Source: Paenibacillus rigui (GTDB taxonomy: Bacteria; Bacillota; Bacilli; Paenibacillales; NBRC-103111). Taken from it: a DNA stretch of 64,000 nt. The notes beneath the pieces are model-generated. The model was not told the origin of the DNA. It saw only the letters and a list, made by a program, of their open reading frames with translations, and did not search any database. The translations under genes were made by a program, and so were the position numbers. Location of the stretch: assembly GCF_002234615.1 (NCBI RefSeq), contig NZ_NMQW01000049.1, forward strand, positions 1 to 64,000, written 5' to 3'. Positions 45,205 through 53,946 of the stretch are shown here, one piece after another; position 1 is the first letter of the stretch; the number at the start of each line of letters is the position of its first letter.

Positions 45205-46092
45205 ATGAGCATCACAACTTCAAGCACGTCGATTCCTGGAATCGCGCATCACATGGCGCAGGTCAACGGAGCCACGATTCACTACGTGTCCGCTGGCATT
45301 GCCGGCTCCCCAATCCTGTTGGTCCACGGGTTCCCAGAGACCTGGTGGGCGTTCCACAAGCTCATTCCTTTGCTTGCCCTGAACCACCGGGTATTTGCCG
45401 TCGACTTGCGCGGCTTCGGTGATTCGAGCAATGCCGAGGGCGACTACGACAGCACGGCATCTGCCGAAGATCTGCATCTTCTCATCGGGCAGCTCAACGT
45501 AGGTCCGGTGCACCTCACGGGGCAGGATATCAGTGGATCCGCGGTGTTCCGACTCGCGGCCACGCATCCGGAAGATGTTCGCAGCTTCACCGCGATCGAG
45601 ATGGGCCTTCCCGGATTCGGGCTCGAAGGCCTGGGCGACATCACTCACGGCGGCTCCTGGCATATTGGCGTCATGGCAGCACCCGGCATCCCCGAGATGC
45701 TGCTCGCCGGTCGCGAACGGGAGTTCCTAGGCGATTGGGCATTCCCGGCCATGACCGCAGTTCAGGGGTCGATCACTGACACCGACATTGACGAGTTCGT
45801 CCGCACGTACTCCCGTCCCAACGGTTGGCGCGGAGCGATCGGTCTCTACCAGTCGATGCTTACCGAAGGCGACAGTGTCAAGGCACTCGCCAAAACGAGC
45901 CCACTGACCATGCCAGCCCTGGCTATCGGTGCTGGTGGCGGACCGTTCACCGCAGAAACCGTGAGCCAGATCACGGCAGGCGGTTTCAAATCCGTGCAAC
46001 TCGAAGGCGTCGGCCACTACGCCGCCCTGGAGGCACCGGCAGCTCTGTCGACCGCGATCCTCGACTTCCTGGAGAGCATCGACACGGCTTGA
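45205..46092 (+). CDS. Alpha/beta hydrolase (epoxide hydrolase-like)
   Basis: The 295-residue protein has the oxyanion motif VHGFPETWW, the strand-6 turn DLRGFGDSS, and the nucleophile elbow TGQDISGSA with Asp at the nucleophile place, as in epoxide hydrolases and haloalkane dehalogenases (usually GHDWG). The catalytic His is in GVGHYAALEAP. There is no signal peptide. Its promoter carries a strong operator, so it is likely induced by its substrate. The reaction is inferred from the family; an ordinary esterase would have Ser at the elbow. Confidence 0.82.
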   Translation: MSITTSSTSIPGIAHHMAQVNGATIHYVSAGIAGSPILLVHGFPETWWAFHKLIPLLALNHRVFAVDLRGFGDSSNAEGDYDSTASAEDLHLLIGQLNVGPVHLTGQDISGSAVFRLAATHPEDVRSFTAIEMGLPGFGLEGLGDITHGGSWHIGVMAAPGIPEMLLAGREREFLGDWAFPAMTAVQGSITDTDIDEFVRTYSRPNGWRGAIGLYQSMLTEGDSVKALAKTSPLTMPALAIGAGGGPFTAETVSQITAGGFKSVQLEGVGHYAALEAPAALSTAILDFLESIDTA

Positions 46093-46165
46093 GAGCGGCG
46101 CCAAACGAATTACATCTCAAGGGAATATGGACACTTATGAAGTAAAAAGAGCTAGCGAAGAACAT

Positions 46166-46214
46166 GAAAAAAAGCGAATTCTCATTCAATTCTGAATGAA
46201 AAGTCGCTTTTTTC
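46166..46214. terminator. Bidirectional terminator
   Basis: Outer arms GAAAAAAAGCGA/TCGCTTTTTTC and inner arms TCATTCA/TGAATGA form a long hairpin with T-runs on both strands. Confidence 0.8.
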
Positions 46215-46386
46215 ATTTAAGCTCGTTTCACAAAATATCGGAATATCCTTTTTTATACCTCCATTCCCCGATTCCCAGCTATTCAGAGCTCTATAGGGAC
46301 CCTCCCTCGCCTAATTTCCCCACCTCATTTCCCGTGACCAAAAAGACCAAAACAACCATTATGGTCAAATGATTCCCATAAACACA

Positions 46387-46400
46387 TGTAAGCGATATCA
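46387..46400. promoter_or_regulatory. cre site upstream of malic enzyme
   Basis: TGTAAGCGATATCA matches the cre consensus TGWAANCGNTNWCA at every defined position. It lies about 50 bp before the malic enzyme start. It predicts CcpA-mediated repression by glucose. A TATGG/CCATA inverted pair (near 46360-46380) lies just upstream and could bind DctR. Confidence 0.7.
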
Positions 46401-46450
46401 TGGGGGCATACCAAAATTGATTAGCGCAATGCTAAGGAAGTGAGGGTCCT

Positions 46451-47890
46451 ATGGCCATTCCATCAGGTGCAAGCACCAGCATTATTCTCCGTCTGGAGAT
46501 GAACAAAGAAACCAGCTCCTTCGCCCAAGTCGCCGCAGCGGTTGGCGATGCCGGAGGAGATATCGTAGCTATAGACGTAGGCCGCTCCGACAAAACGATT
46601 ACCGTACGGGATATCACCGTGAATGTATATGACCAAAAGCAGACGGAGCTGATCGTGGAAGCGGTCAACGCTGTAAACGGTGTCAAAGTCGTTCACGTCT
46701 CCGACCAGACGTTCCTGCTGCACATCGGAGGCAAAATCGAAACCACACCGAAAACGCCGATCAAAAACCGGGACGATCTATCCCGCGTCTATACGCCGGG
46801 TGTCGCCCGCGTGTGCATGGCCATTCACGAAAAGCCGTCGCGCGCCCACTCGCTTACCATCAAGCGGAACACGATCGCGGTGGTCTCCGACGGCTCCGCT
46901 GTTCTCGGCCTTGGCAATATCGGCCCTGAAGCCGCGATGCCGGTCATGGAAGGGAAAGCGGTCCTGTTCAAGCAGTTTGCCGGGGTCGACGCCTTCCCGA
47001 TCTGCCTGAATACGCAGGACACGGAGGAAATTATCCAGATCGTCAAAGCCATTGCCCCTTCGTTCGGCGGCATTAACCTGGAGGACATTTCCTCGCCGCG
47101 CTGCTTCGAGATCGAGCAACGCTTGATCGAAGAGCTGGACATCCCCGTGTTCCACGATGACCAGCACGGTACGGCCGTCGTTCTGCTGGCCGGATTGCTT
47201 AATGCCGTTAAGCTTGTCGGCAAACGGATGGAAGACCTGAAGATCGTCGTATGCGGCATCGGCGCCGCAGGCATCGCCTGCTCCAAAATGCTGCTGGCTG
47301 CCGGCGTCACCAACATCATCGGCGTCGACCGCGCCGGAGCTATCGTCCGCGGCGAAACGTACGAGAACCGCGCATGGCAATGGTACGCAGAGAATACGAA
47401 TCCGGAAGGCTTATCCGGTTCGTTATCCGAAGTGATCCGCGGTGCGGACGTCTTCATCGGCGTGTCCGGTCCGGGCGTGCTGAAGGTGACCGACCTGCAG
47501 CAAATGGCGAAGGACCCTATCGTGTTCGCGATGGCGAATCCAACGCCGGAGATTTCGCCCGAGGAAGCGGAGCCTTACGTCCGCGTCATGGCGACCGGCC
47601 GTTCGGACTACCCGAACCAAATCAACAACGTGCTCTGCTTCCCCGGCATTTTCCGTGGCATTCTCGATTGCCGCGCCTCCCGCGTGACCGAAGAGATGAA
47701 GCTGGCCGCTGCCAAAGCTATCGCCTCCGTGGTCAGCGACGAGGAGCTGAACGAATATTACATTATCCCGAGCGTGTTCAACGCCTCGGTTGTCGAAACC
47801 GTCCGCGAAGCGGTCATTCAAGCCGCTTATGAGTCCGGGGTGGCCCGCAAAGCAGCGCCAACCTCGCCGAAGCCAGTTACCGTCTATTAA
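46451..47890 (+). CDS. NAD(P)-dependent malic enzyme with N-terminal ACT domain
   Basis: The 479-residue protein has an ACT domain (about 9-85: SIILRLEMNKETSSFAQVAAAVG) followed by the malic enzyme fold: SRVYTPGVARVC, SDGSAVLGLGNIGPEAAMPVMEGK, metal-binding residues in INLEDISSPRCFE and FHDDQHGTA, a nucleotide fold at VCGIGAAGIACSKML, and ANPTPEISPEEA. It decarboxylates malate to pyruvate. It is 17 nt upstream of the dicarboxylate symporter gene, so uptake and breakdown are co-expressed, with a cre site in front. Confidence 0.93.
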   Translation: MAIPSGASTSIILRLEMNKETSSFAQVAAAVGDAGGDIVAIDVGRSDKTITVRDITVNVYDQKQTELIVEAVNAVNGVKVVHVSDQTFLLHIGGKIETTPKTPIKNRDDLSRVYTPGVARVCMAIHEKPSRAHSLTIKRNTIAVVSDGSAVLGLGNIGPEAAMPVMEGKAVLFKQFAGVDAFPICLNTQDTEEIIQIVKAIAPSFGGINLEDISSPRCFEIEQRLIEELDIPVFHDDQHGTAVVLLAGLLNAVKLVGKRMEDLKIVVCGIGAAGIACSKMLLAAGVTNIIGVDRAGAIVRGETYENRAWQWYAENTNPEGLSGSLSEVIRGADVFIGVSGPGVLKVTDLQQMAKDPIVFAMANPTPEISPEEAEPYVRVMATGRSDYPNQINNVLCFPGIFRGILDCRASRVTEEMKLAAAKAIASVVSDEELNEYYIIPSVFNASVVETVREAVIQAAYESGVARKAAPTSPKPVTVY

Positions 47891-47907
47891 TAGAAAAGAG
47901 GGATAGC

Positions 47908-49215
47908 ATGAGACTCAATCTGAAAAACTTGACCGTGCAAGTGCTGCTAGCCATCGTGATCGGTATTGTCATTGGACAATTGTTCCCCGCCTTCGGCGTT
48001 CAGCTGAAGGTATTGGGCGATATTTTCGTCAAAATGATCAAAATGGTCATTGCTCCCATCGTATTCTTCACGATCGTCATTGGCTTTGCCAACATGGGCG
48101 ATATGAAAAAAATCGGCCGCATCGGCGGCAAAGCGCTGCTGTACTTTGAGATCGTCACTACCTTCGCGATGGCGATCGGGATCGCCGTCATGTACGTAAT
48201 TCGTCCGGGTACAGGCATGGATGTGAGCAAGGTCGGCAGCAATGCTGCCGAGGTTGCCAAATACGCGAAGCAGGCGGCGGAAACGCCGCACGGCTTCATG
48301 GATTTCCTCCTTAGCGTCATCCCGGACAGCATGGTCGGCGCGTTTGCCAAGGGCGAGATGCTGCCGGTGCTCTTCTTCTCTGTCATGTTCGGACTTGCGA
48401 TGTCCATGCTGGGCGACCGGGCGAAACCGGTTACCTCCTTCTTCGAGAAGCTGAATGAAATCTTCTTCAAGCTTGTAGCTCTGATCATGCGCTTCTCGCC
48501 GTTCGCGGCCGGCGGCGCGATGGCCTACACCATCGGTAAATTCGGGATCGGCTCACTGTTCTCGCTCGGCAAAATGATGGGCTCCGTCTACATTACGATG
48601 TTCCTGTTTGTTTTCCTGATTCTGGGCAGCATCGCCCGGGTCTACGGCTTCAGCATTGTTAACCTGCTTAAATTTATTAAAGAGGAAATTTTGCTTGTCC
48701 TGGGTACTTCCTCCTCCGAGTCCGCTCTGCCTCGCTTGATGCAGCGGCTGGAGAAATACGGCTGTTCCAAATCGGTTGTCGGTTTGGTCGTGCCGACAGG
48801 CTATTCGTTCAACCTGGACGGTACCTCGATCTACCTGTCCATGGCCGCCCTGTTCATCGCCCAAGCCTATGGCGTCGAAATGAGCTGGGTCCAAGTGCTG
48901 ACGCTGCTCGGCGTGCTGATGCTGACATCCAAAGGCGCGGCCGGCGTGACCGGCTCCGGCTTCGTCACCCTGGCCGCTACCCTTGCCGCCATTCCGGGTA
49001 ACGTCATTCCGATGGAAGGCATGGCACTGCTGCTCGGCGTTGACCGCTTCATGTCCGAAGCCCGCGCCATTACGAACCTGATCGGCAACAGCGTCGCTAC
49101 GGTTGTGATTGCGAAGATGGAGGGTCAGTTCGACCCGAATCAAGTCATTGAAGAAGCGGCAGAAGAGCCTGCCGATGAAAGCGCTTATGCTGCGAAGCCG
49201 AAGCTGATGGGCTAA
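47908..49215 (+). CDS. dctP: Proton/sodium:C4-dicarboxylate symporter (DctP/DctA, DAACS family)
   Basis: The 435-residue membrane protein has the DAACS signature: PIVFFTIVIGFANMGD, the serine-rich reentrant loop LGTSSSESALPRLMQRLE, the GYSFNLDGTSIYLSMA binding-site helix, and TSKGAAGVTGSGFVTLAATL. It imports succinate, fumarate and malate. It shares an operon with malic enzyme and ends in a terminator. AAGAGGG lies before the ATG. DctS/DctR at 40-42.5 kb are its likely regulators. Confidence 0.92.
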   Translation: MRLNLKNLTVQVLLAIVIGIVIGQLFPAFGVQLKVLGDIFVKMIKMVIAPIVFFTIVIGFANMGDMKKIGRIGGKALLYFEIVTTFAMAIGIAVMYVIRPGTGMDVSKVGSNAAEVAKYAKQAAETPHGFMDFLLSVIPDSMVGAFAKGEMLPVLFFSVMFGLAMSMLGDRAKPVTSFFEKLNEIFFKLVALIMRFSPFAAGGAMAYTIGKFGIGSLFSLGKMMGSVYITMFLFVFLILGSIARVYGFSIVNLLKFIKEEILLVLGTSSSESALPRLMQRLEKYGCSKSVVGLVVPTGYSFNLDGTSIYLSMAALFIAQAYGVEMSWVQVLTLLGVLMLTSKGAAGVTGSGFVTLAATLAAIPGNVIPMEGMALLLGVDRFMSEARAITNLIGNSVATVVIAKMEGQFDPNQVIEEAAEEPADESAYAAKPKLMG

Positions 49216-49244
49216 GGCAGCCGCAATCCCTATCTTTAAAGAAC

Positions 49245-49277
49245 AAGACAGCCGGAGATCGGCTGTCTTCTTTTTTT
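49245..49277 (+). terminator. Intrinsic terminator after dctP
   Basis: AGACAGCCG and CGGCTGTCT are 9-bp arms followed by TCTTTTTTT. Confidence 0.9.
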
Positions 49278-49417
49278 ACCATATATGAATTTATAAGTTT
49301 CCGATGAGTCGGAAAACAAAATTCTTATTGGCGATAAAACCAACCGCTGAACGCGGTCGCTCATCTTCGCAAGGCTTTGATAGAGGTTTTCTCATACGAA
49401 CTATCCTACGTGGAAGC

Positions 49418-50218
49418 CTACATCACCAGCAAATAGAACACAATAGCCAGCACAAAGCGATAGATCGCGAACCATTCCAGCTTAAGCCGCTTGATCAGGT
49501 TCAGGAACGTCACGACAGCAAGCATTGCCACCACAAAGGCGGTAATGAAGCCGATCAGAAAAAGCAGCAGCGCATCCCCCGTCAACAAATCGCGGCTGTC
49601 GTATAGGTCCAGCACCGTAGCCCCGAGCATAACCGGAACCGAGATCATAAATGTAAAATCGGCTGCCGCCTTTTGACTCGTACCCAGCAGAAGCCCGCCC
49701 GAAATTGTCGAGCCGGATCTGGAGAAGCCCGGCCACAGCGCCAGACACTGGAACAACCCAATGCCAAGCGCCTGCTTGTAAGTGATCTCGTCGGTCGACT
49801 CGGCGGTGACCTTGATTCGGGCCCGGGAGGCGATGATCATCAGCATACCGCCAATAATTAGACCAATCAGCACGGGACCTGGTCCGAACAAGCGACCTTT
49901 AATGAAATCCTTCAACAGCAAATAGACGATGAGCGCAGGAACCATAGAAATGATCATATGAAGGGCATTCAGCTTCTTGGGTGCAGAGAAGTCGAACGCC
50001 AGCAGGCCTTTCAGCATGCTCATGTACCGGCTCCAATACAGCAGCAGGACGGCCATGACGGCTCCAAGCTGGATTACGATTTTGAACGTGGTCGCTGCGT
50101 CCCCCTCAAAGCCTAGCAATTCACCGGCCAAGATCAAATGGCCTGTCGACGAAACCGGCAAAAACTCCGTCAGGCCCTCGATCATCCCCAGGATAATGGC
50201 GCTAATAAAATCATGCAT
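49418..50218 (-). CDS. uppP: Undecaprenyl-diphosphatase
   Basis: The 266-residue membrane protein carries the UppP/BacA motifs EGLTEFLPVSSTGHL near the N-terminus and PGFSRSGSTISGGLLLG in the second half, with about eight helices. It regenerates undecaprenyl phosphate for cell-wall synthesis and confers bacitracin tolerance. ATG 50218 (MHDFISAI) is the family-like start; an in-frame ATG three codons upstream sits too close to AAAGGA. It is monocistronic. Confidence 0.95.
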   Translation of the reverse strand: MHDFISAIILGMIEGLTEFLPVSSTGHLILAGELLGFEGDAATTFKIVIQLGAVMAVLLLYWSRYMSMLKGLLAFDFSAPKKLNALHMIISMVPALIVYLLLKDFIKGRLFGPGPVLIGLIIGGMLMIIASRARIKVTAESTDEITYKQALGIGLFQCLALWPGFSRSGSTISGGLLLGTSQKAAADFTFMISVPVMLGATVLDLYDSRDLLTGDALLLFLIGFITAFVVAMLAVVTFLNLIKRLKLEWFAIYRFVLAIVFYLLVM

Positions 50219-50604
50219 GCCTTCCATTCCTTTCTAAAATAAACTAGTGACATTAATGATTAGACGTCTTAAATGTTTCTTTTATTGCAGCACAAAAAAA
50301 CTGCCGGAAAAATGCAAAATGACAGGGAAAGACCATAATTAGACTGGTAATTCGATTGAATAAACCGATTGGAAAGAGCATTCAAATAGCTTGAGGAGAG
50401 TGATTGGGGATCAGGTTGGGAAATGCCTGAGAAAACATATGGAGAGATAAAAAAGGGGAAAAGCGTAGGCGTGGCAAGGGTTTAGATTGGGTAAAGGATT
50501 GGCTTTTAATCATCTGAAGGAGACAAATGAGGCTAAATCGGGATTTTACGTTGCCGCGGCGAATGATGGAGTTATCAGCCAGGGTAATTGCTTGGGAAAA
50601 GAAA

Positions 50605-50647
50605 AAGCCGAACGAATACCAGGTAAATGCCTGAATTCGGTCGGCTT
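50605..50647. repeat. Long hairpin
   Basis: AAGCCGA pairs with TCGGCTT, then CGAAT with ATTCG and CCAGG with CCTG, around a short loop. The hairpin abuts the tandem repeats. No U-run follows, so it is not a simple terminator. Confidence 0.55.
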
Positions 50648-50706
50648 AGCGGCAAACTTATTTTGCTTAGTGGCAGACTTTAAGTGCTCAGCGGCAGACT
50701 ATTTTT
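50644..50706. repeat. Three tandem 21-bp imperfect direct repeats
   Basis: The units start at 50644, 50665 and 50686 and share GCTtAGcGGCAgACTt followed by T-rich sequence. Each is exactly 21 bp, two helical turns. They lie in the gene-free stretch. Confidence 0.7.
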
Positions 50707-51272
50707 GTTATCTACATTTATCCCTCACCAACAAAGCCACCGATTCTACGTGTGTTGAGTAATCAGTGAGAACAAATTAATAAACCTAACGAAGTGCTCT
50801 CGCCAAATTATTTAAAGCCTGATTCACCTTAGAGGCATCAGGCTCGTCTTTCCATTTTGGGTGTGATAACCATAACCAAGTAAGCTAAATATCGTTATTT
50901 GGTGCATGATGGTACGGTTAGTAAATTCAGCTTTACTAGCGCAACACGCACCGTCCATCGAGCGTACCCGAGAGTACGAAGCTTATCAAGTTCAAGATTA
51001 TGAGATAACACGTTGTGCATGATCGTTAATTCATTCCGACAGCAATTACTTTCAATTTAGGCTCTGTTATCCCTGATTGTATTATTGACTTCCGACCAAA
51101 AGAAAATCGCCTCTATATGAAGGTTAACTCTCAACTATCGTTTCCGTTAGAGCAATAAATCAGAGTAATATGCAAAAGCACTTCATGGGCATCAATACAG
51201 TCATTTAGTTATTGATCCACATAAAGTAAATATGGGACTTAAGCACATTGACCTTAATATAGGGAGGATTAT

Positions 51273-51749
51273 ATGTCCGTCTTTAATCCACAAAAATTAT
51301 CAGTAAAACTTATTCCACCTGCCACTTTCGCTCAACCAGTTGAAGAAAGGAAATATACTCTCACACATTCAGATATTACAGCAGAATTATTTTTAGATAT
51401 TGGATATGTGTACAATTATAAATCCATTGACCCCAAAATGCGTGACGAAGTATTAGCAGAATGGAAAAAAGATTCACATGATCGTTTATATTTAGTAGGA
51501 AAAGCCTATGTAGATGGTGGGGAGTTCAGTCAAAAAGTTGCAGATACTCGTTTTAAAATATTCAGAAAAGAAATGGCAACTGCAATTAATGGAATTGTCT
51601 ATGGAGACCGTCCGTTTTACGCACACTATCCCTTCCTCCTAGATGCACCCATCTTTATCCGTTTCCTATCCATTTATCCACAATATAGGCAGGTTGCTTT
51701 TTATGGTACACCACGCCAATATTTGAACCAAAACTATCAAACCTCCTGA
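51273..51749 (+). CDS. Staygreen-family protein (bacterial SGR homologue)
   Basis: The 158-residue protein follows the staygreen domain over its full length: FNPQKLSVKLIPP at the start, RKYTLTHSDITAELFLDIG (His32, Asp34), RDEVLAEW, and YGDRPFYAHYPFLLDAPIFI. Plant SGR removes Mg from chlorophyll a; bacterial homologues have been reported to have Mg-dechelatase activity in vitro. This organism shows no sign of chlorophyll, so the natural substrate is unknown. The gene is AT-rich and isolated, consistent with transfer. AGGGAGG lies before the ATG. A weak hairpin with T's follows at 51753-51775. Confidence 0.85.
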   Translation: MSVFNPQKLSVKLIPPATFAQPVEERKYTLTHSDITAELFLDIGYVYNYKSIDPKMRDEVLAEWKKDSHDRLYLVGKAYVDGGEFSQKVADTRFKIFRKEMATAINGIVYGDRPFYAHYPFLLDAPIFIRFLSIYPQYRQVAFYGTPRQYLNQNYQTS

Positions 51750-51924
51750 CCTTCCCAACTTTGGGAGCTTTCTTATTGAACTATGCTGCCAGTTAACTTA
51801 ATAAAAATCAACAAAGTTAAACTAAGCCTTTGTCTATAGCGGCTAATATGTCTCTGTTTATCCGTGAGCGTCAAATATCCCCCACCTAGCAGTCAGATGG
51901 GGGCGAGTATATGATAGATAGAGA

Positions 51925-52240
51925 TTACGGGAGACGGAAGGAGTCCGGTAGTGACGGCGACCACGGCATTTAAGGCTCCAATGTATGCTGGTCTTTCAGA
52001 TCTGCAAGCTGCGGCAATTGCTCGAACAGGTACATCAGGTACTTGAACGGATGCAGGCCATTTTCTTTCGCCGTCTCGATCACTCTGTAAATGGCAACAC
52101 TGGCCGTAGCTCCCCGCGGGGTATTCGCAAACAACCAATTTTTTCGCCCGATCACAAACGGCTTGATCGAACGCTCACTGCGGTTATTGTCGATTTCATT
52201 GCGAAAGGCACAAAGGGGTCGTGCCGCCTGCGGGCCACTG
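51925..52240 (-). pseudogene. IS66 TnpC C-terminal fragment
   Basis: The readable part is NEIDNNRSERSIKPFVIGRK, WLFANTPRGATASVAIYRVI and GLHPFKYLMYLFEQLPQL, the normal C-terminus of the IS66 transposase. A premature TAA at 51970 follows HTLEP, and the frame then continues to SFRLP. The catalytic core is missing. Confidence 0.8.
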
Positions 52241-52244
52241 AAAC

Positions 52245-52475
52245 GTTCCCCGTTTCAGTCTGCGATAGTAGAGCCAGAAGCCTGCATGATCCCAGTGCAG
52301 AATTTTGAGCCTGTCCCGCCTGCGGTTGCAGAACACAAACAGCGCCGAGGAAAATGGGTTAAGCGCGAATTGCTCCTATACGATCGCCGCAAGCCCGTCA
52401 ATGGATTACGTATGTCGGTTGCGCCACAAGCCAGGTATACGGGTGAAGCTGAAGTGAAACTCAGCATAACGGGCA
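52245..52475 (-). pseudogene. IS66 TnpB fragment
   Basis: VYLACGATDIR, the TnpB start signature, is followed by frameshifts and an in-frame stop. A FVFCNRRRD-like segment and a WLYY-like segment are readable in another frame. Confidence 0.65.
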
Positions 52476-52765
52476 AGAGCCGCAACCACGTCGCGAAGCA
52501 GCCCCGGTTCAAAACCAGAACGAACATCGATCCGAGCGAACCCGACTTGGATTTGAAGCGTTTCGGTTGCTGAGGCCTGACGGGTCATCGTAACCGGACG
52601 GAAGGTAGTGGTGGCAGCAGTCTGATCTTGTCTTTGGGCTTTGTAGAGCCAGTATTTTAATTGATGAACAGTCAGATTCCGCTCCGTACACCAAGCTTTC
52701 ATTGTTTGCCCACTGGCCTGATAAGCCTGGATTCGTTCTGCCCATAACGCCTGTAAATTCTCCAT
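52406..52765 (-). CDS. IS66 accessory protein TnpA
   Basis: The 119-residue protein has the TnpA pattern: ALWAERIQAYQASGQTMKAW, CTERNLTVHQLKYWLYK (helix-turn-helix) and a C-terminal VRSGFEPGLLRDVVAAL. It appears intact but can do nothing without TnpB and TnpC. Confidence 0.7.
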   Translation of the reverse strand: MENLQALWAERIQAYQASGQTMKAWCTERNLTVHQLKYWLYKAQRQDQTAATTTFRPVTMTRQASATETLQIQVGFARIDVRSGFEPGLLRDVVAALARYAEFHFSFTRIPGLWRNRHT

Positions 52766-52853
52766 TCACAATTCATCCTTTCGTTTGCACGATGGGTTTA
52801 TTGTGACCGATTTAAACCATGGACAGGTGTGCTTAGTTTGACGCTTACAGCAG

Positions 52854-52878
52854 AAAAAAACTGCCGGCAGGCCGGCAG
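52854..52878 (-). terminator. Terminator after the DUF2798 gene
   Basis: CTGCCGGC and GCCGGCAG are 8-bp arms, followed on the minus strand by seven T. It lies just outside the IS66 end. Confidence 0.8.
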
Positions 52879-52902
52879 CACTGGCAAAGCTATTTCCAAA
52901 TT

Positions 52903-53391
52903 TCAGCTTAACGATTCCGTCATTGCTTTACCCTTAACGAATTTCACAAACAAAAACCGGACCAGCGGTCCCACAATGAGAAGCTGCAGAGGGAAAGCAA
53001 AAATAAAGTTTTTCAAAACCAAAGAAAAGTAACTTGCCACTAACGATTCACCCGTTAACCGGTTAGACAAGTATGCCGTCACCAATCCATATAGGGACAT
53101 GCAGAGAACCATGCCGCTCACCATACAAAACGCAACGGACAGAATCACAAGCACCTTCTTGGACTTGTCATAGGGTAATGAAAAAGCAATTTTCTTCGCT
53201 ACCGGACCGACAATAAATATTTCCAACAAGAACGCAGTAGCAAAGATCATCATCAATTGAACAAGTATCCCTTTCCAGGAGATCGTGCCCAGCAAGCCAT
53301 TTGTAAATAAATTATAAAACGTCATGAATAACACCATTCCGGAGCACATCATCAACCCGAAATAAAAATTTTCTTTCTTCGTTGTCGGCAA
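52903..53391 (-). CDS. DUF2798-family membrane protein
   Basis: The 162-residue protein has four hydrophobic segments in two similar halves. Each half has a membrane helix with GMVLxM (GMVLFMTFYNL, GMVLCMSLYGL) and a second ending in FIVGPVAKKIAF or LIVGPLVRFLFV. This two-repeat pattern fits DUF2798. The function is unknown. It is monocistronic with a terminator. Confidence 0.75.
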   Translation of the reverse strand: MPTTKKENFYFGLMMCSGMVLFMTFYNLFTNGLLGTISWKGILVQLMMIFATAFLLEIFIVGPVAKKIAFSLPYDKSKKVLVILSVAFCMVSGMVLCMSLYGLVTAYLSNRLTGESLVASYFSLVLKNFIFAFPLQLLIVGPLVRFLFVKFVKGKAMTESLS

Positions 53392-53529
53392 TTTCCATCA
53401 TCCTCTCTAGTTACCCTTGTTATTATAGAGAAAATGGATGCCTCTTCATAAGTGAACAGTTTGTGAACATTAGGGCAGCTGTAAGACTAGCTGTTTGGTT
53501 GAGCTTCTTTGCGACTCTGCTGTAAATTA

Positions 53530-53946
53530 TCAAGCTTGCTCGGCTGCCCCCGGCTCCATATACAGCAGCTCCCACAGATGACCGTCCGGGTCCTGGAAGC
53601 TCCAGGAATACATAAAACCGTGATCCACAGGATCGTTCGACGGCTTCCCGCCAGCAGCAAGTGCTTTATGTACGATCTCATCCACTTGGGCTCGGCTCTC
53701 GGCGGAAATCGCCATAATCGCTTCAGTGGTACGGGTGACGTCGGCCGGCCAGTTCTTTTTTAATGAAGGATTTGAAGAAGTCCTCCACCAGCAGCATCAC
53801 GAACGTGTTGGCATTAATAATCATACAAGTTGCATTCGCATCCGTAAATTGGGCGTTAAATTCAAAGCCTAACGCAGTGTAAAATTCAACGGATTTGTTC
53901 AAATCTTTTACGAGTTCACGAATGTTTGTTGGGCTTGGAATGCCAT
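53530..53946 (-). pseudogene. VOC/glyoxalase-family protein with two frameshifts
   Basis: ATG 53946 starts MAFQAQQTFVN with an AGAGGTGAT site, then stops. A shifted frame continues with VKDLNKSVEFYTALGFEF and MLLVEDFFKSFIKKELA. A second shift leads to VTRTTEAIMAISAESRAQVDE and QDPDGHLWELLYMEPG at 53530. The downstream break coincides with a GGCCGGCC duplication, read as a 4-bp insertion; the upstream one looks like a 4-bp deletion. No single intact product is made. Confidence 0.8.

Larger units (their letters stand above)
50228..51272. other. 1-kb interval without a supportable gene
   Basis: The stretch is AT-rich. It contains a strong hairpin (50605-50647, AAGCCGA/TCGGCTT with further pairing inside) and three 21-bp tandem repeats. 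Short open stretches (minus strand near 50790-50880, plus strand near 51025-51165) look protein-like but have no starts and no recognised family, so they may be decayed gene ends. Confidence 0.5.
51864..52848 (-). mobile_element. IS66-family element, internally deleted
   Basis: Terminal inverted repeats are visible: GTGAGCGTCAAATATCCC from 51864 on the plus strand and GTAAGCGTCAAACTAAGC from 52848 on the minus strand. Inside are tnpA, a degraded tnpB and only the C-terminal part of tnpC. At 985 bp it is far shorter than a normal IS66 (about 2.5 kb). Flanking 8-bp sequences do not match. Confidence 0.8.

Noticed and set aside
50644-50706. Possible CRISPR array
   Set aside because: The three 21-bp units are directly abutting and similar along their whole length, with no unique spacers and no cas genes nearby.
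50487-50762. 91-codon plus-strand frame over the tandem repeats
   Set aside because: It has no convincing ribosome site and is low in information; the heptapeptide periodicity is explained by the 21-bp DNA repeat.
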